Source: JABDOU01 sp041567895
Lineage (GTDB): Bacteria > Actinomycetota > Acidimicrobiia > Spongiisociales > SHLN01
Length of the DNA stretch: 64,000 bases
Direction: 5' to 3'
NCBI GenBank assembly: GCA_041567895.1
Contig: JBFGAX010000007.1
Coordinates: 1-64,000, forward strand
Both the position numbers and the translations under genes were made by a program. Positions 17,301 through 25,175 of the stretch are shown here, piece after piece. Position 1 is the first letter of the stretch, and every line of letters begins with the position of its first letter. The notes under the pieces are model-generated. The model saw only the letters and a list, made by a program, of their open reading frames with translations, did not search any database and was not told the origin of the DNA.

Positions 17301-17588
17301 TCTCTCGAGAAACACGGCGTCCGGGCCACCGTGGCCGGGGTGGTCACCCACCGCCAACGCCCCGGCACCGCCAATGGCGTCCGCTTCCTCAACCTCGAAG
17401 ACGAGACCGGTCTCTTGAACGTCGTGGTGCTGCCTGCGGTCTGGGATGCTCATGTCGAAGTTGCCCGTAAGTCATCGGGATTGATCATTACCGGGGTACT
17501 CGAGCACAAAGACGGGGTCACCAACCTGGTGGCTCATCGCATTGCGCCCCTGGATTCGATGCCATTAGAAAGCCGCGACTTCCGGTGA
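14304..17588 (+). CDS. dnaE2: Error-prone DNA polymerase III alpha-type subunit DnaE2
   Basis: 1094 aa, shorter than replicative DnaE and of DnaE2 length. Residues 1-220 are a PHP domain (ELHCHSNFSFRDG, AITDHHG). The C-family polymerase core has the catalytic PDIDVDFE motif with Asp424 and Asp426, and a finger region around IRPGPIQGESVHPYLRRR. Residues about 990-1085 are an OB fold (FLNLEDETGLLNVVV). In actinobacteria DnaE2 works with ImuA'/ImuB in SOS mutagenesis; those partners are not adjacent here. The upstream LexA box supports damage induction. A patatin gene follows after 52 bp. Confidence 0.95.
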   Translation: MPPSYAELHCHSNFSFRDGASWAEDLVDRALALEYQALAITDHHGFYGAARMHIAARESGLPITYGTEITLPRPGEVFEKKPRPSRSEHKRGRIRRSYRDKPEGPAPGHHLVLLASDPNSYGALAKLVTAAQMRGQKEWPIYDWEDLHIAAKNPGIVALTGCWQGAVPAAAQQGDMIRARREAGQLHDVFGDRLYIELWHHRMPGDDERNEALFGLAAQLGLGTVATNNVHYHDRREADLSEVLAAIGGRRNLDIADGFRPATDERYLKSPEEMAKRFAPYPGAVETAAELGAVMAFDLKLVAPRLPDFPMPGHFQNEMAFLRHLTYEGARNVYGDGAGGIEPAAKARLDHELAIIEELGFPGYFLVVWDLVQFARGKDIYCQIRGSGADSAVCRCIGLTRVDPIRLGLPFERFLSEERGKPPDIDVDFEAERREEVIQYCYQRYGRERAAMVANVITYRARSVLQDVGKSFGLTQAQVNAMTKYLDTHNPAVIADQAPLPEGLTADLIYDTCMRLDGFPRHLGIHSGGMVIADRPLHEVVPIEWGRMEDRTVLQWDKDDCAAMGIVKFDLLALGMLNALHLAVDMISEHHGVTLDLATIPQEPVIYEMLTKADTVGLFQVESRAQMATLPRMKPKTFYDLAVEVALIRPGPIQGESVHPYLRRRNGEESIRYPHPLTEPILKKTLGVPIFQEQLMELARVTAGFSGGQTDRLRSAMSNKRSEEAMARLQDELFAGMERHGVVGEAADEIWQKLQGFSSFGFPESHSVSFAYIVYASAWLRFHWPSEFLAGLLNAQPMGFYSPNSLVLDAQRHGVIVLAPDINVSAYDCTLEYFETDPEDIVSYYDMQWRRGRGPVGDPLRPPVAVRLGLRYVRNLGDAEVGRIEVARDIAGPFETLEDLGQRVGLSEPALETLSASGALLPLGVGRREGLWAAGSIAELGPGRLALATGAEAPHLDPMDEPEQLAADLWSTGVSNRHPMQLIREQMEAAGYLSIADALSLEKHGVRATVAGVVTHRQRPGTANGVRFLNLEDETGLLNVVVLPAVWDAHVEVARKSSGLIITGVLEHKDGVTNLVAHRIAPLDSMPLESRDFR

Positions 17589-17640
17589 CAACCGGGGAAG
17601 CAATCGGACCTGCCGGCGGTTTGATGAGCATGGGAGAAAC

Positions 17641-18504
17641 ATGATCGCATTCGTGCTCAGCGGCGGAGGCAGTCTCGGGGCGGTACATGCGGGCATGCTG
17701 CAAGCCCTTTACGAGCGCGACATCAAGCCCGATTTGATCATCGGGACGTCTGTCGGTTCTGTGAACGGGGCCTACATCGCTTCGCGACCTCAGAACCCCG
17801 ATACGGCCAGGAAGCTCGGCGACGTGTGGCGAGGCCTTCGGAGATCCCATGTCTTTCCGATCGACCCCATCGTCGGATTCCTTGGTTTCATCGGAAGACG
17901 CACTCACCTCGTTCCCTCACGCGGTCTACGGCGCGTGATCCAGAGAGAAATACAGTTCGCGGATCTCGCCGACGCACCCATACCCCTGCATGTTGTGGCA
18001 ACCGATGCCAGCACCGGCGAAGAGATTTCCCTATCGACGGGAAAAACGGTCGACGCTGTGATGGCGAGCGCCGCCATTCCCGGCATCTTTCCACCGGTCG
18101 AGTGGGATGGCCGGTTGTTGATCGATGGAGCGATCTCGAATTTTGCACCCATATCCCACGCGGTCGCCTTCGGAGCAGACACGGTCTACGTGCTCACCAG
18201 CGGGACCGCGTGCGGGTTAGACCGTCCTCCCCGTGGCGCCATTCCGATGCTGATGCAGTCCATGAACTTCCTGGTGACGACCCGGCTCGTCGTTGAGGTC
18301 GACCACCTGCAGGATCGGATCGAGCTCATTGTGCTGCCACCGCCGTGTCCGCTTCGGGTCGCTCCCCACGACTTCGGAAAGGCAGAAGTACTGATCAAAC
18401 GGTCGTACGAAACCGCCGACACCTTTCTCCGAAACCTCGCGCCCGGAGCAATTCCCTCGATGCCGATGCATCTGATGCGCCTCGGGCCTCACGCACAGCC
18501 CTAG
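17641..18504 (+). CDS. Patatin-like phospholipase family protein
   Basis: 287 aa single-domain patatin. The oxyanion loop is SGGGSLG (7-13), the nucleophile motif GTSVGS and the DGA Asp motif IDGAISNF; together they give the Ser-Asp dyad of bacterial patatins such as RssA/YchK. No signal peptide is seen. ATG 17641 has GGGAGAA about 5 nt upstream, one of the clear ribosome sites of the window. It may be cotranscribed with dnaE2, 52 bp upstream, although the functions look unrelated. The lipid substrate is unknown. Confidence 0.88.
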   Translation: MIAFVLSGGGSLGAVHAGMLQALYERDIKPDLIIGTSVGSVNGAYIASRPQNPDTARKLGDVWRGLRRSHVFPIDPIVGFLGFIGRRTHLVPSRGLRRVIQREIQFADLADAPIPLHVVATDASTGEEISLSTGKTVDAVMASAAIPGIFPPVEWDGRLLIDGAISNFAPISHAVAFGADTVYVLTSGTACGLDRPPRGAIPMLMQSMNFLVTTRLVVEVDHLQDRIELIVLPPPCPLRVAPHDFGKAEVLIKRSYETADTFLRNLAPGAIPSMPMHLMRLGPHAQP

Positions 18505-18517
18505 CCCTAGCCCGAAC

Positions 18518-19819
18518 TCAACCCTCGAAGTGCTTTTCCAGGCTGTGCCACACGCTCGGGTAATCATCTTGCAGCGCCGGGATCGAACCGGCATATGCGG
18601 TTGGAATGAGCGGGTATCGAGTTTCGAACATGAACGACATCGTATTCGACAGCTTCTCGGGTTTGAGATCCGATGTGGTTGCCTTCATCCAGGCGTCGTG
18701 GTCGGGGCCGTGGGGGAAGTACATGTTGTGCAAGCTCATGCCACCAGGCGCAAAGCCTTCTTCTTTGGCGTCGTACACCCCATAGAGGATGCCCATGAAC
18801 TCGCTCATGATGTTCTTGTGATACCAGGGTGGCCGGAATGTGTGCTCACCTACCAGCCACCGTTCGCCGAAGATCACGAAGTCGATATTGGCGACACCTT
18901 CGTTGGCAGAAGGCGAGGTCAGCACGGTGAAAATCGATGGATCGGGATGGTCGAAGCTGATCGAGCCGATCACGTTGAATCTGCGCAGATCGTATTTGTA
19001 CGGGACGTGGTTGCCATGCCATCCCACAACATCGAGCGGCGAGTAGTCGGTCTCAACGGAAAACATGCGCCCATCGAATTTGACCGAAAGCTCGCCGGTG
19101 GCCTCCGTATCTTCGTATGACGCAACCGGATAGAGAAAATCGCGAGGATTGGCGAGACCGTTGGCACCGATCGGCCCCCGCTCGGGTAACTCGAGATACG
19201 TTCCATAGTTCTCGCATATGTAGCCGCGGGCGCGTGCTTCGAGAAGTTCCACCCGATAGACCATCCCTCGCGGAATGACTGCGATCTCTCCCGGCGAGAC
19301 AAGCAGCACACCGCATTCGGTGACAAACCGCAGTCCACCTTCCTGCGGTACGACGAGAAACTCGCCATCGGCGTTGTAGAAGTAGGTGTCTGTCATCGAT
19401 TGCGTTGCCAGGTAGATGTGCGCAGCCATGCCGACCTGGGTATGTGCGTTTCCGTTGGTTGCTACGGTGCGAATGCCAGTGAGGAACGTCGTCGGTTCTT
19501 CCGGAAAGGGCGGTGGATCCCAGCGCAGTTGTCCGATGGGTGGATCGTCTTCGCGGTTGGGAGCCGTGCGAATCCAGTGCCGATCGCCTTCGGTGAATCT
19601 CCACGCGTGGCGAACGGATGGGCGAATCCGATAGAACCAGGTGCGCCGATTGCGGGCGTTTGGCACCGTGAACGCGGTGCCGGATAACTGTTCGGTGTAG
19701 AGACCCAGGGGTGGCTTTTGCGGGTTGTTCTGCCCAACCGGAAGTGCCCCGGCAACTGCCTCCGAGGCGAACTCGTTGCCGAAGCCGGATTGATACTCGG
19801 GATGCTGGAGATCGCTCAT
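18518..19819 (-). CDS. hmgA: Homogentisate 1,2-dioxygenase
   Basis: 433 aa, normal length. It cleaves the homogentisate ring to maleylacetoacetate in tyrosine/phenylalanine catabolism, using Fe(II). Recognisable blocks are YQSGFGNEFASEA at the N-terminus, RNRRTWFYRIRPS, WHGNHVPYKYDLRRF, RPPWYHKNIMSEFMG with an iron His, and PGGMSLHN followed by PHGPDHDAW. ATG 19819 is chosen because GAAAGGA lies just upstream and a TAGGTT box on the minus strand (19854-19859) would give a short leader; ATG 19837 adds six residues. FahA/maleylacetoacetate isomerase genes are not in the window. Confidence 0.95.
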   Translation of the reverse strand: MSDLQHPEYQSGFGNEFASEAVAGALPVGQNNPQKPPLGLYTEQLSGTAFTVPNARNRRTWFYRIRPSVRHAWRFTEGDRHWIRTAPNREDDPPIGQLRWDPPPFPEEPTTFLTGIRTVATNGNAHTQVGMAAHIYLATQSMTDTYFYNADGEFLVVPQEGGLRFVTECGVLLVSPGEIAVIPRGMVYRVELLEARARGYICENYGTYLELPERGPIGANGLANPRDFLYPVASYEDTEATGELSVKFDGRMFSVETDYSPLDVVGWHGNHVPYKYDLRRFNVIGSISFDHPDPSIFTVLTSPSANEGVANIDFVIFGERWLVGEHTFRPPWYHKNIMSEFMGILYGVYDAKEEGFAPGGMSLHNMYFPHGPDHDAWMKATTSDLKPEKLSNTMSFMFETRYPLIPTAYAGSIPALQDDYPSVWHSLEKHFEG

Positions 19820-19835
19820 AGATCCTTTCGCCTCC

Positions 19836-21281
19836 ATGGTTCTCGACCCCCAAAACCTACCCGGATTTGCCCGGGTCGATCAGACTGCGGTCATGGCCGC
19901 CGTCGACAACATCAAGGCACTACGAGACATCGTCGGAAACGAGCACGTGAGCCAGACGAGCGCGGACCGTGAATCTCACTCTCGCGACGAATCCGAGCAC
20001 GAGCCGAACCTGCCGGACGCCATCGTGTATCCAGACACCACCGCCCAGGTCAGCGAGGTGCTGGCACTGGCGAACGAGCACCTGATCCCGGTGATCGGAT
20101 GGGGGGCGGGCACGAGCGTTGAGGGTCACACGATCCCGATTCATGGCGGCATCGTCGTTGACTTTCGTCGCATGAACCGGATCCTGTCTGTACATCCCGA
20201 GGACTTTCAAGCGGAGGTGCAACCAGGGATCCTTCGACTCGACCTCGAAGACCAGCTCTCGAAACAGTTTGGCCTGTTCTTTCCGCCAGATCCGGGCGCC
20301 AACGCCAGCGTCGGTGGCATGCTCGCAAACAACGCAGCGGGCGTGCGGGCACTGCGGTATGGATCGGCCGCGGCGAATGTGCTTGGCCTCGAAGTCGTAC
20401 TCGCAAACGGCACCATCGTCCGCACCGGATCACGGTCGATCAAACAAAGCGCTGGTTACAACCTCACCCAGCTTTTTGTCGGATCCGAGGGCACGCTGGG
20501 GTTGATCACCGCCGCCATCCTGAAACTCGCCCCGATCCCTGAGCATTTCACCACGGCAACGATCGCTTTTCCCGATATGACCTCTGCGGCCGCGACGGTG
20601 TACGCCGTGATGGGCCTCGGACTCGAACCGGCCGCGCTCGAATTGCTGCATGAGGACCACATCCGTTGGATGAACGACGAAGCCGATAGCGACTACGCGG
20701 TGGCCACGTCGCTGATGGTCGAATACACCGGTTCGAGCCAGTCGATTGTCGACGAAGCCATGACAACGACGAGAGCCCTGGCAGAAGCAAACGGGTCGAT
20801 CGGGTTTTCCGGAGCGCCGGGCCTCGAAGCGAGAAACGCCATGTGGCGGCTGCGGCACAGCACCCGGGAGCGCAGCCACCGGCGTTTTCCCAGCCACAAA
20901 TGGCTGTCGATGGACGCCTCGGTTCCCATTTCGAAATTGCCAGAGCTCATTGCTTACTGCGAAGACATATGCCGCGAACGCGCCCAGGAATCGCGGGTGA
21001 TCGGGCACGCGGGTGATGGCAACATCCACATGGGCCTTCACTATGACCCGTCCGACCAGACGGCGGCAGACGCCGCGGCCGCAACCGGGCGAGATCTCGT
21101 TGCGAAGGCCATCGAACTCGGGGGAACCAGCACCGGCGAGCACGGGATCGGTCTCGGGAAAAAGCAATTCATGGTGCAGGAGCACGGCAAAGCGGGCGTT
21201 GAAACGATGTGGGCGATCAAGCGAGCACTCGATCCGTTCGGGATCCTCAACCCGGGCAAAGTCTTGCCGGAGCTTGACTGA
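19836..21281 (+). CDS. FAD-linked oxidase, GlcD/D-2-hydroxyacid dehydrogenase family
   Basis: 481 aa flavoprotein of the VAO/PCMH fold. The FAD domain shows PDAIVYPDTTAQVSEV, GWGAGTSVEG, PGANASVGGMLANNAAG and SEGTLGLITAAILKL; the C-terminal cap has GHAGDGNIH and GTSTGEHGIGLGK and ends FGILNPGKVLP, as in glycolate/D-lactate oxidases. It oxidises a 2-hydroxyacid; the natural substrate is uncertain. It is divergent from hmgA with start codons back to back. ATG 19893 (MAAVDNIKALRDIVG) is an equally good start and fits the family's usual N-terminus better. Confidence 0.88.
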   Translation: MVLDPQNLPGFARVDQTAVMAAVDNIKALRDIVGNEHVSQTSADRESHSRDESEHEPNLPDAIVYPDTTAQVSEVLALANEHLIPVIGWGAGTSVEGHTIPIHGGIVVDFRRMNRILSVHPEDFQAEVQPGILRLDLEDQLSKQFGLFFPPDPGANASVGGMLANNAAGVRALRYGSAAANVLGLEVVLANGTIVRTGSRSIKQSAGYNLTQLFVGSEGTLGLITAAILKLAPIPEHFTTATIAFPDMTSAAATVYAVMGLGLEPAALELLHEDHIRWMNDEADSDYAVATSLMVEYTGSSQSIVDEAMTTTRALAEANGSIGFSGAPGLEARNAMWRLRHSTRERSHRRFPSHKWLSMDASVPISKLPELIAYCEDICRERAQESRVIGHAGDGNIHMGLHYDPSDQTAADAAAATGRDLVAKAIELGGTSTGEHGIGLGKKQFMVQEHGKAGVETMWAIKRALDPFGILNPGKVLPELD

Positions 21282-21302
21282 AGCGACGGAACCATCAGGG
21301 TC

Positions 21303-21308
21303 TAGGAT
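21303..21308 (+). promoter_or_regulatory. -10 box (TAGGAT) for leaderless decarboxylase gene
   Basis: TAGGAT ends 7 nt before GTG 21316, between the stop of the oxidase gene and the decarboxylase start. Confidence 0.55.
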
Positions 21309-21315
21309 CGCTCCG

Positions 21316-22692
21316 GTGACGCACATGACCCCCGAAGAGTTCCGGGAGCGCGGGTACGAGGTGATCGATTGGATCACCGGCTACATGCAACGCGCAGAGT
21401 CCCTGCCCGTCCAACCCTCGGTGGCGCCCGGTGAGATCAGAGCCATGCTCCCGGATTCGGCACCCGAAGAACCCGAGCCTTTCTCCGAGATCATGGCCGA
21501 CCTCGATCGGGTGGTGGTGCCGGGGATCCTTCACTGGCAGTCTCCGAGCTTCTTTGGCTTCTTCCCGGTGGGCGGATCTCCGCCGTCCGTTCTGGCCGAT
21601 TTCCTGTCTACCGGGCTCGGGGTCAATGGAATAACGTGGGCTTCGAGCCCGGCTGTCACAGAAATCGAAAGTCAGATGGTGGACTGGCTCGCCGAGCTCC
21701 TTGGTCTACCTGAAACGTGGAAAACGACCGGCCCGGGTGGGGGCGTTATTCAGCTCAGCGCGTCCGACTCGTCCCACATCTCGATCGTGGCTGCCAGGCA
21801 CCGCGCAGGCGGTAGTCCGGATCGAATGGTGGCCTATGCCTCGGACCAGGCCCACTCGTCTATCGAGAAAGGAGCGCGTGTGGCCGGGATCGGCCATGTG
21901 CGGCTCATCGAAACCGATCCACAATTCGCCATGCGCCCCGACGCTCTCCTGGCAAAGATTCAGAATGATCGGAATGCCGGCCTCGTGCCCGTAATCGTGT
22001 GTTCGACGATCGGCACCACGGGCACCACGGCTGTTGACCCGGTCGACAAAATCGGCGCGATCGCAAAGGCAGAAGGTCTGTGGCACCACGTCGATGCCGC
22101 ATATGCCGGTACGGCGATGATCTGTCCCGAGATGCGATATCTCCAGCCGGGACTCGACACGGTCGATTCGTACGTCGTCAATCCTCACAAGTGGATGCTC
22201 GTCAGCTTCGACTGTTCGGTTTTGTATATGGCCGACCGGCAGCCGTTGATCGACGCCATGGACATAACGCCGTCTTATCTGAGGGCAGCGGACGACGATG
22301 CGGTCATCATGTATAGAAACTGGCACGTATCGCTCGGCCGCCGGTTCCGTGCACTCAAGCTCTGGTTCGTGTTCCGCAGCTACGGGGCTGAAGCCATCCG
22401 GGGATTGATCCGCAAACACATTGGCTTTGCCAACGACCTCGCTGCCCGGCTCGAGGCCGACGAGCGTTTCGAAGTCATCGCACCCCATCCGCTGGCTCTG
22501 GTGTGTTTCCGCCACGTCGGCGGTAGCGAGCCAACCCGGGCACTGGCCGACGCCGTCAACGCATCGGGAAAGGCTTATCTGACGTCCGCGTCAAACGACG
22601 ACCGATGGTATATCCGGATCTCCACGAGTCAGGCAAACACCGAGCAGCGCCACATCGACCAGCTGTGGTCGCTCATCGACGAGCTGGCCTGA
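21316..22692 (+). CDS. PLP-dependent aromatic-L-amino-acid decarboxylase family (group II)
   Basis: 458 aa, typical for DOPA/tryptophan decarboxylase-like enzymes. The family N-terminus FRERGYEVIDWITGYM, the substrate loop FGFFPVGGSPPSVLADF, the PLP-stacking region HVDAAYAGTAMICPE and the lysine motif NPHKWML (Lys292 forms the Schiff base) are all present. It decarboxylates an aromatic L-amino acid to the amine. A longer in-frame start at 21013 lies inside the upstream oxidase gene and is rejected in favour of GTG 21316, or ATG 21325 three codons later. The neighbouring homogentisate dioxygenase suggests aromatic amino acid metabolism. Confidence 0.92.
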   Translation: MTHMTPEEFRERGYEVIDWITGYMQRAESLPVQPSVAPGEIRAMLPDSAPEEPEPFSEIMADLDRVVVPGILHWQSPSFFGFFPVGGSPPSVLADFLSTGLGVNGITWASSPAVTEIESQMVDWLAELLGLPETWKTTGPGGGVIQLSASDSSHISIVAARHRAGGSPDRMVAYASDQAHSSIEKGARVAGIGHVRLIETDPQFAMRPDALLAKIQNDRNAGLVPVIVCSTIGTTGTTAVDPVDKIGAIAKAEGLWHHVDAAYAGTAMICPEMRYLQPGLDTVDSYVVNPHKWMLVSFDCSVLYMADRQPLIDAMDITPSYLRAADDDAVIMYRNWHVSLGRRFRALKLWFVFRSYGAEAIRGLIRKHIGFANDLAARLEADERFEVIAPHPLALVCFRHVGGSEPTRALADAVNASGKAYLTSASNDDRWYIRISTSQANTEQRHIDQLWSLIDELA

Positions 22693-22700
22693 TCGAATTC

Positions 22701-23843
22701 CTAGCCGGAGAGGGCGCACTCGTTGCGACCCACCTCGAGCTCCTGAATCTTTTCGTCGTCGGCCTCGACGAGACCGAGGTTCACCTTCCGGATCTCGTCA
22801 TACACGGCCGGCGCCTCCCCGAGATGTTCCACCACGTAGGCGACGAATTCGTCTTCATCGGCCATCGAAACAACCGGATCGTTCGTGAGGAGGTCTCCGA
22901 GCTTGCGACGGATAGATCCGTCCGCTCCTGATTCGGACCGGGATGTGTAGTGAGCGGGACACACGTCGAGGTCCGGATCCAGCGGCGCAAGCCGCTCGTG
23001 CACCGTTTTGAAGAGGTCCCGCGCCCACGGGTCGGTTGCGCCACCGAGATCAGGCCGACCCACGCCGGACACGAACACCGCATCACCGGTCATCAGAAAC
23101 CGTCCGGCAACCTCGAGCGAAGTAGATCCGGGGGTATGCCCCGGGGTTGCAACCGAACGCACGATGACCTCGAGATCACCGAAATGAAACGTCTCGCCAT
23201 CCTCGAGAGGTTGGTACTCGAAGACGGCGTCCTCGGCGTCGCCGGCTGAGATGTGGTACGTGGAGCCGGTCCGGGCCGCCAGAGCCCTCCCGATTGAGAC
23301 GTGATCGGCATGAAGGTGGGTGTCGAAAACGTCGGTGATCGTGCATCCGTGGGCCTCCGCGTAACGGATATACACATCGAAATCCGCCGCCGGATCGATA
23401 ACGGCCATCTGCTTGCCGGCCTCGCCGACAACGTACGACAAACACGCTTTTGCTATCCGATCGAACTGCACGACGAATTGACCCTGCTCGTTCCAAAGCT
23501 CGTGTGGCACGAGCGTGCGCGACCAGGCATCCATGCCGCCGGCCAGATTCTTGAGGTTGGGAAGATTCAGCTCCTCGACCACGAGCTCCGAGGATCCGCC
23601 ATGGGCACATACCACGATCACGTCTTTGTCTTCGGGAAGGACGCTGAGCATCTCGTCAGGGTTTTCGAAAGCCGTCCAATAAGGAATGTTGACCGTGTCG
23701 AAAGCGGCCTTGCCTTCGATCTGCCACTTCTCGAACTGCTCGGGCGCTCGGACATCGAGAATAAATGGGGGATCGTTATCGACACGCACGGCCAGCTCGT
23801 CAGTATCGACGCTGGCTACTGCGCCACTTCCGGAGTCACTCAT
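22701..23843 (-). CDS. Rhodanese - persulfide dioxygenase (ETHE1-like) fusion
   Basis: 380 aa. Residues 10-118 are a rhodanese domain with active Cys79 in VVCAHGGSS; residues 120-330 are a metallo-beta-lactamase fold with the Fe-binding motif THLHADH (His176, His178, Asp180, His181), ATPGHTPGS and VGRPDL, as in persulfide dioxygenases that turn glutathione or other persulfides into sulfite. The order rhodanese-then-MBL matches known fusion enzymes in reverse or variant order. GGAAGG precedes ATG 23843 by about 8 nt. An operator with TACCCT just downstream (23875-23909) probably places it under the neighbouring ArsR repressor. Confidence 0.9.
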   Translation of the reverse strand: MSDSGSGAVASVDTDELAVRVDNDPPFILDVRAPEQFEKWQIEGKAAFDTVNIPYWTAFENPDEMLSVLPEDKDVIVVCAHGGSSELVVEELNLPNLKNLAGGMDAWSRTLVPHELWNEQGQFVVQFDRIAKACLSYVVGEAGKQMAVIDPAADFDVYIRYAEAHGCTITDVFDTHLHADHVSIGRALAARTGSTYHISAGDAEDAVFEYQPLEDGETFHFGDLEVIVRSVATPGHTPGSTSLEVAGRFLMTGDAVFVSGVGRPDLGGATDPWARDLFKTVHERLAPLDPDLDVCPAHYTSRSESGADGSIRRKLGDLLTNDPVVSMADEDEFVAYVVEHLGEAPAVYDEIRKVNLGLVEADDEKIQELEVGRNECALSG

Positions 23844-23874
23844 GCGAGCTTCCTTCCTGCTCCTTACCGCCTCA

Positions 23875-23880
23875 AGGGTA
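23875..23880 (-). promoter_or_regulatory. Candidate -10 box for the persulfide dioxygenase gene
   Basis: TACCCT on the minus strand, about 32 bp upstream of ATG 23843; its -35 region overlaps the palindromic operator at 23890-23909. Confidence 0.4.
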
Positions 23881-23889
23881 AGGCAACAC

Positions 23890-23909
23890 ATATGCACGGA
23901 CGTGCATAT
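23890..23909. promoter_or_regulatory. Palindromic operator 1 of the sulfur module (probable ArsR site)
   Basis: ATATGCACG-GA-CGTGCATAT is a perfect 9-bp inverted repeat upstream of the persulfide dioxygenase gene. The right half-site ACGTGCATAT is repeated exactly in operator 2 (24352-24371). Size and AT-rich ends suit a dimeric ArsR-family repressor. Confidence 0.75.
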
Positions 23910-23949
23910 TCTCCGTCAAGCAGAATACAAGACCAATCGGCGCGCTGCG

Positions 23950-24288
23950 TCACGAGACGACTGATGTCGTCCAATCGGGCGTGGAAGAGGTTGGCATCTG
24001 GTCGGCCATCACCTCTCGCAGGAGATCCATTGCCTGGATGATCTTCTGCGATGTGACGCGGTAATACACCCACTGGCCGTCCCGGCGGTCTTCGACAAGG
24101 CCCTTCTCTCGCAGGACCGCGAGATGTTGGGAAGCGTTGGCCTGGCTGATGCCGGCAGCGTCGGCCAGCTCGCTCACAGCACGCTCGCCGTCTCTCAGCG
24201 CGTTGATGATGAGCAGCCGCTTGGGATCGGCAAGACCCTTACACACGCTGGCGTGGAGCTGGGTCAGTTCTCGTTCGATGGCAGACAT
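23950..24288 (-). CDS. ArsR-family repressor, probably persulfide/sulfide responsive
   Basis: 112 aa winged-helix protein. The HTH reads VSELADAAGISQANASQHLAVLREKGLV, followed by the wing RDGQWVYYRVT. It has a single cysteine, Cys16 in HASVCKGLADPKRL; the well-known persulfide sensors of this family use two cysteines, so sensing would differ. ATG 24288 is preceded by TAAACT and 7 nt on the minus strand (24296-24301), another leaderless arrangement; longer in-frame starts run through operator 2. It lies between the two operators and two sulfur operons it probably controls. Confidence 0.88.
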   Translation of the reverse strand: MSAIERELTQLHASVCKGLADPKRLLIINALRDGERAVSELADAAGISQANASQHLAVLREKGLVEDRRDGQWVYYRVTSQKIIQAMDLLREVMADQMPTSSTPDWTTSVVS

Positions 24289-24295
24289 GCCGCTC

Positions 24296-24301
24296 AGTTT
24301 A
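24296..24301 (-). promoter_or_regulatory. -10 box (TAAACT) for leaderless arsR-type gene
   Basis: TAAACT on the minus strand, 7 nt before ATG 24288. Operator 2 lies about 50 bp further upstream, so autoregulation from it is uncertain. Confidence 0.5.
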
Positions 24302-24342
24302 CGCGAGACCGACGTGTCCTCGCCCTTCCGGTCGGCACGGTC

Positions 24343-24371
24343 TACACTCGTATATGCGGCTACGTGCATAT
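24343..24371 (+). promoter_or_regulatory. Promoter and operator 2 of the DsrE2-TusA operon
   Basis: TACACT (24343-24348) is a likely -10. The sequence ATATGCGGCTACGTGCATAT (24352-24371) covers the expected transcription start; its right ten bases are identical to operator 1, while the left half keeps only ATATGC. Repressor binding here would block initiation. Confidence 0.6.
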
Positions 24372-24392
24372 GTTTCCGCAGGAGGAAGGAAT

Positions 24393-24926
24393 ATGACAAC
24401 CCTGGACCAGTCGACCGAAGCCTCGCCCGAGGCCGCCGACGAAACCCCCACCGCCGAGAAAATGGTCTTGATTGCCGCTTCCGGCGACCTGGACAAAGCC
24501 TGGCCGGTGATGATTCTCGCAACCACCGGGGCCGCCTACGGCATGGACGTTACGATTTTCTTCACGTTCTGGGGCCTTGGCATTCTCAAGCGACAGGACG
24601 CCGGTATCACCGGGGAAGATTGGCGTCAGCGGATGATGTCTGCCTTCACGGGCGGCAGCACAGATGGCCTCAAGCTTTCGAAGATCAACTTCGGTGGTCT
24701 TGGAGCCAAGTTCATGCAAGACCTGGCTGACGAGAAGAATGTTGCCTCGGTTCAAGAGCTCCTGGAACTAGCCCAGGAGATGGGAGTCAAACTCTGGCCA
24801 TGCGGCATGACCATGGATCTCATGGGCTTGCAGGAGAGTGATCTCATCGACGGCCTCGACACCCCTGCGGGTGCCGGCGCCGCCATCAGCCTCATGAAAG
24901 AAGCATCGATCAGCCTGTTCATTTGA
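24393..24926 (+). CDS. DsrE2-like (DsrE/DsrF/DrsH) sulfur carrier protein
   Basis: 177 aa. DsrE2-type proteins bind sulfane sulfur on a cysteine and pass it to TusA. The Rossmann-like core is VLIAASGDLDKAWPVMILAT, and the conserved Cys137 lies in KLWPCGMTMDLMG. A hydrophobic strand DVTIFFTFWGL follows the first helix. The first 25 residues are acidic and probably disordered. AGGAGGAAGG is a strong ribosome site before ATG 24393. TusA follows after 11 bp, the standard pairing in sulfur-trafficking operons. Confidence 0.9.
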   Translation: MTTLDQSTEASPEAADETPTAEKMVLIAASGDLDKAWPVMILATTGAAYGMDVTIFFTFWGLGILKRQDAGITGEDWRQRMMSAFTGGSTDGLKLSKINFGGLGAKFMQDLADEKNVASVQELLELAQEMGVKLWPCGMTMDLMGLQESDLIDGLDTPAGAGAAISLMKEASISLFI

Positions 24927-24937
24927 GAGGAATACAC

Positions 24938-25165
24938 ATGGAAGCAGATGTCACAGTTGACGCACGCGGGCTGCAATGTCCGATGCCCGTTATCAAGGTC
25001 TCCCAGGCGATGAAGAATATGACGTCGGGTCAGACCCTCGCCATCGTCGCAACCGATCGGGGTGCGCTGAGCGATATTCCGGCGTGGGCCGGCGATATGG
25101 GACACTCGGTCAAGGAACAATTCGACCAGGACAACGAGTACCACTTCGTCCTCGAAAAGGGCTAG
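24938..25165 (+). CDS. tusA: TusA-family sulfurtransferase
   Basis: 75 aa. The signature RGLQCPMPVIK places the persulfide-carrying cysteine at Cys14 with the CPxP motif. The rest, GQTLAIVATDRGALSDIPAW and the final beta strand YHFVLEKG, is typical. It hands sulfane sulfur to downstream acceptors and here probably works with DsrE2 and the persulfide dioxygenase in sulfide or thiosulfate detoxification. GAGAGGAA precedes ATG 24938. It converges on the SGNH hydrolase gene with only 10 bp between stops. Confidence 0.95.
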   Translation: MEADVTVDARGLQCPMPVIKVSQAMKNMTSGQTLAIVATDRGALSDIPAWAGDMGHSVKEQFDQDNEYHFVLEKG

Positions 25166-25175
25166 CTCGGCACCT

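Noticed and set aside
21013..21315. Upstream in-frame extension of the aromatic amino acid decarboxylase
   Set aside because: It lies inside the FAD-linked oxidase gene; GTG 21316 directly follows a TAGGAT box.
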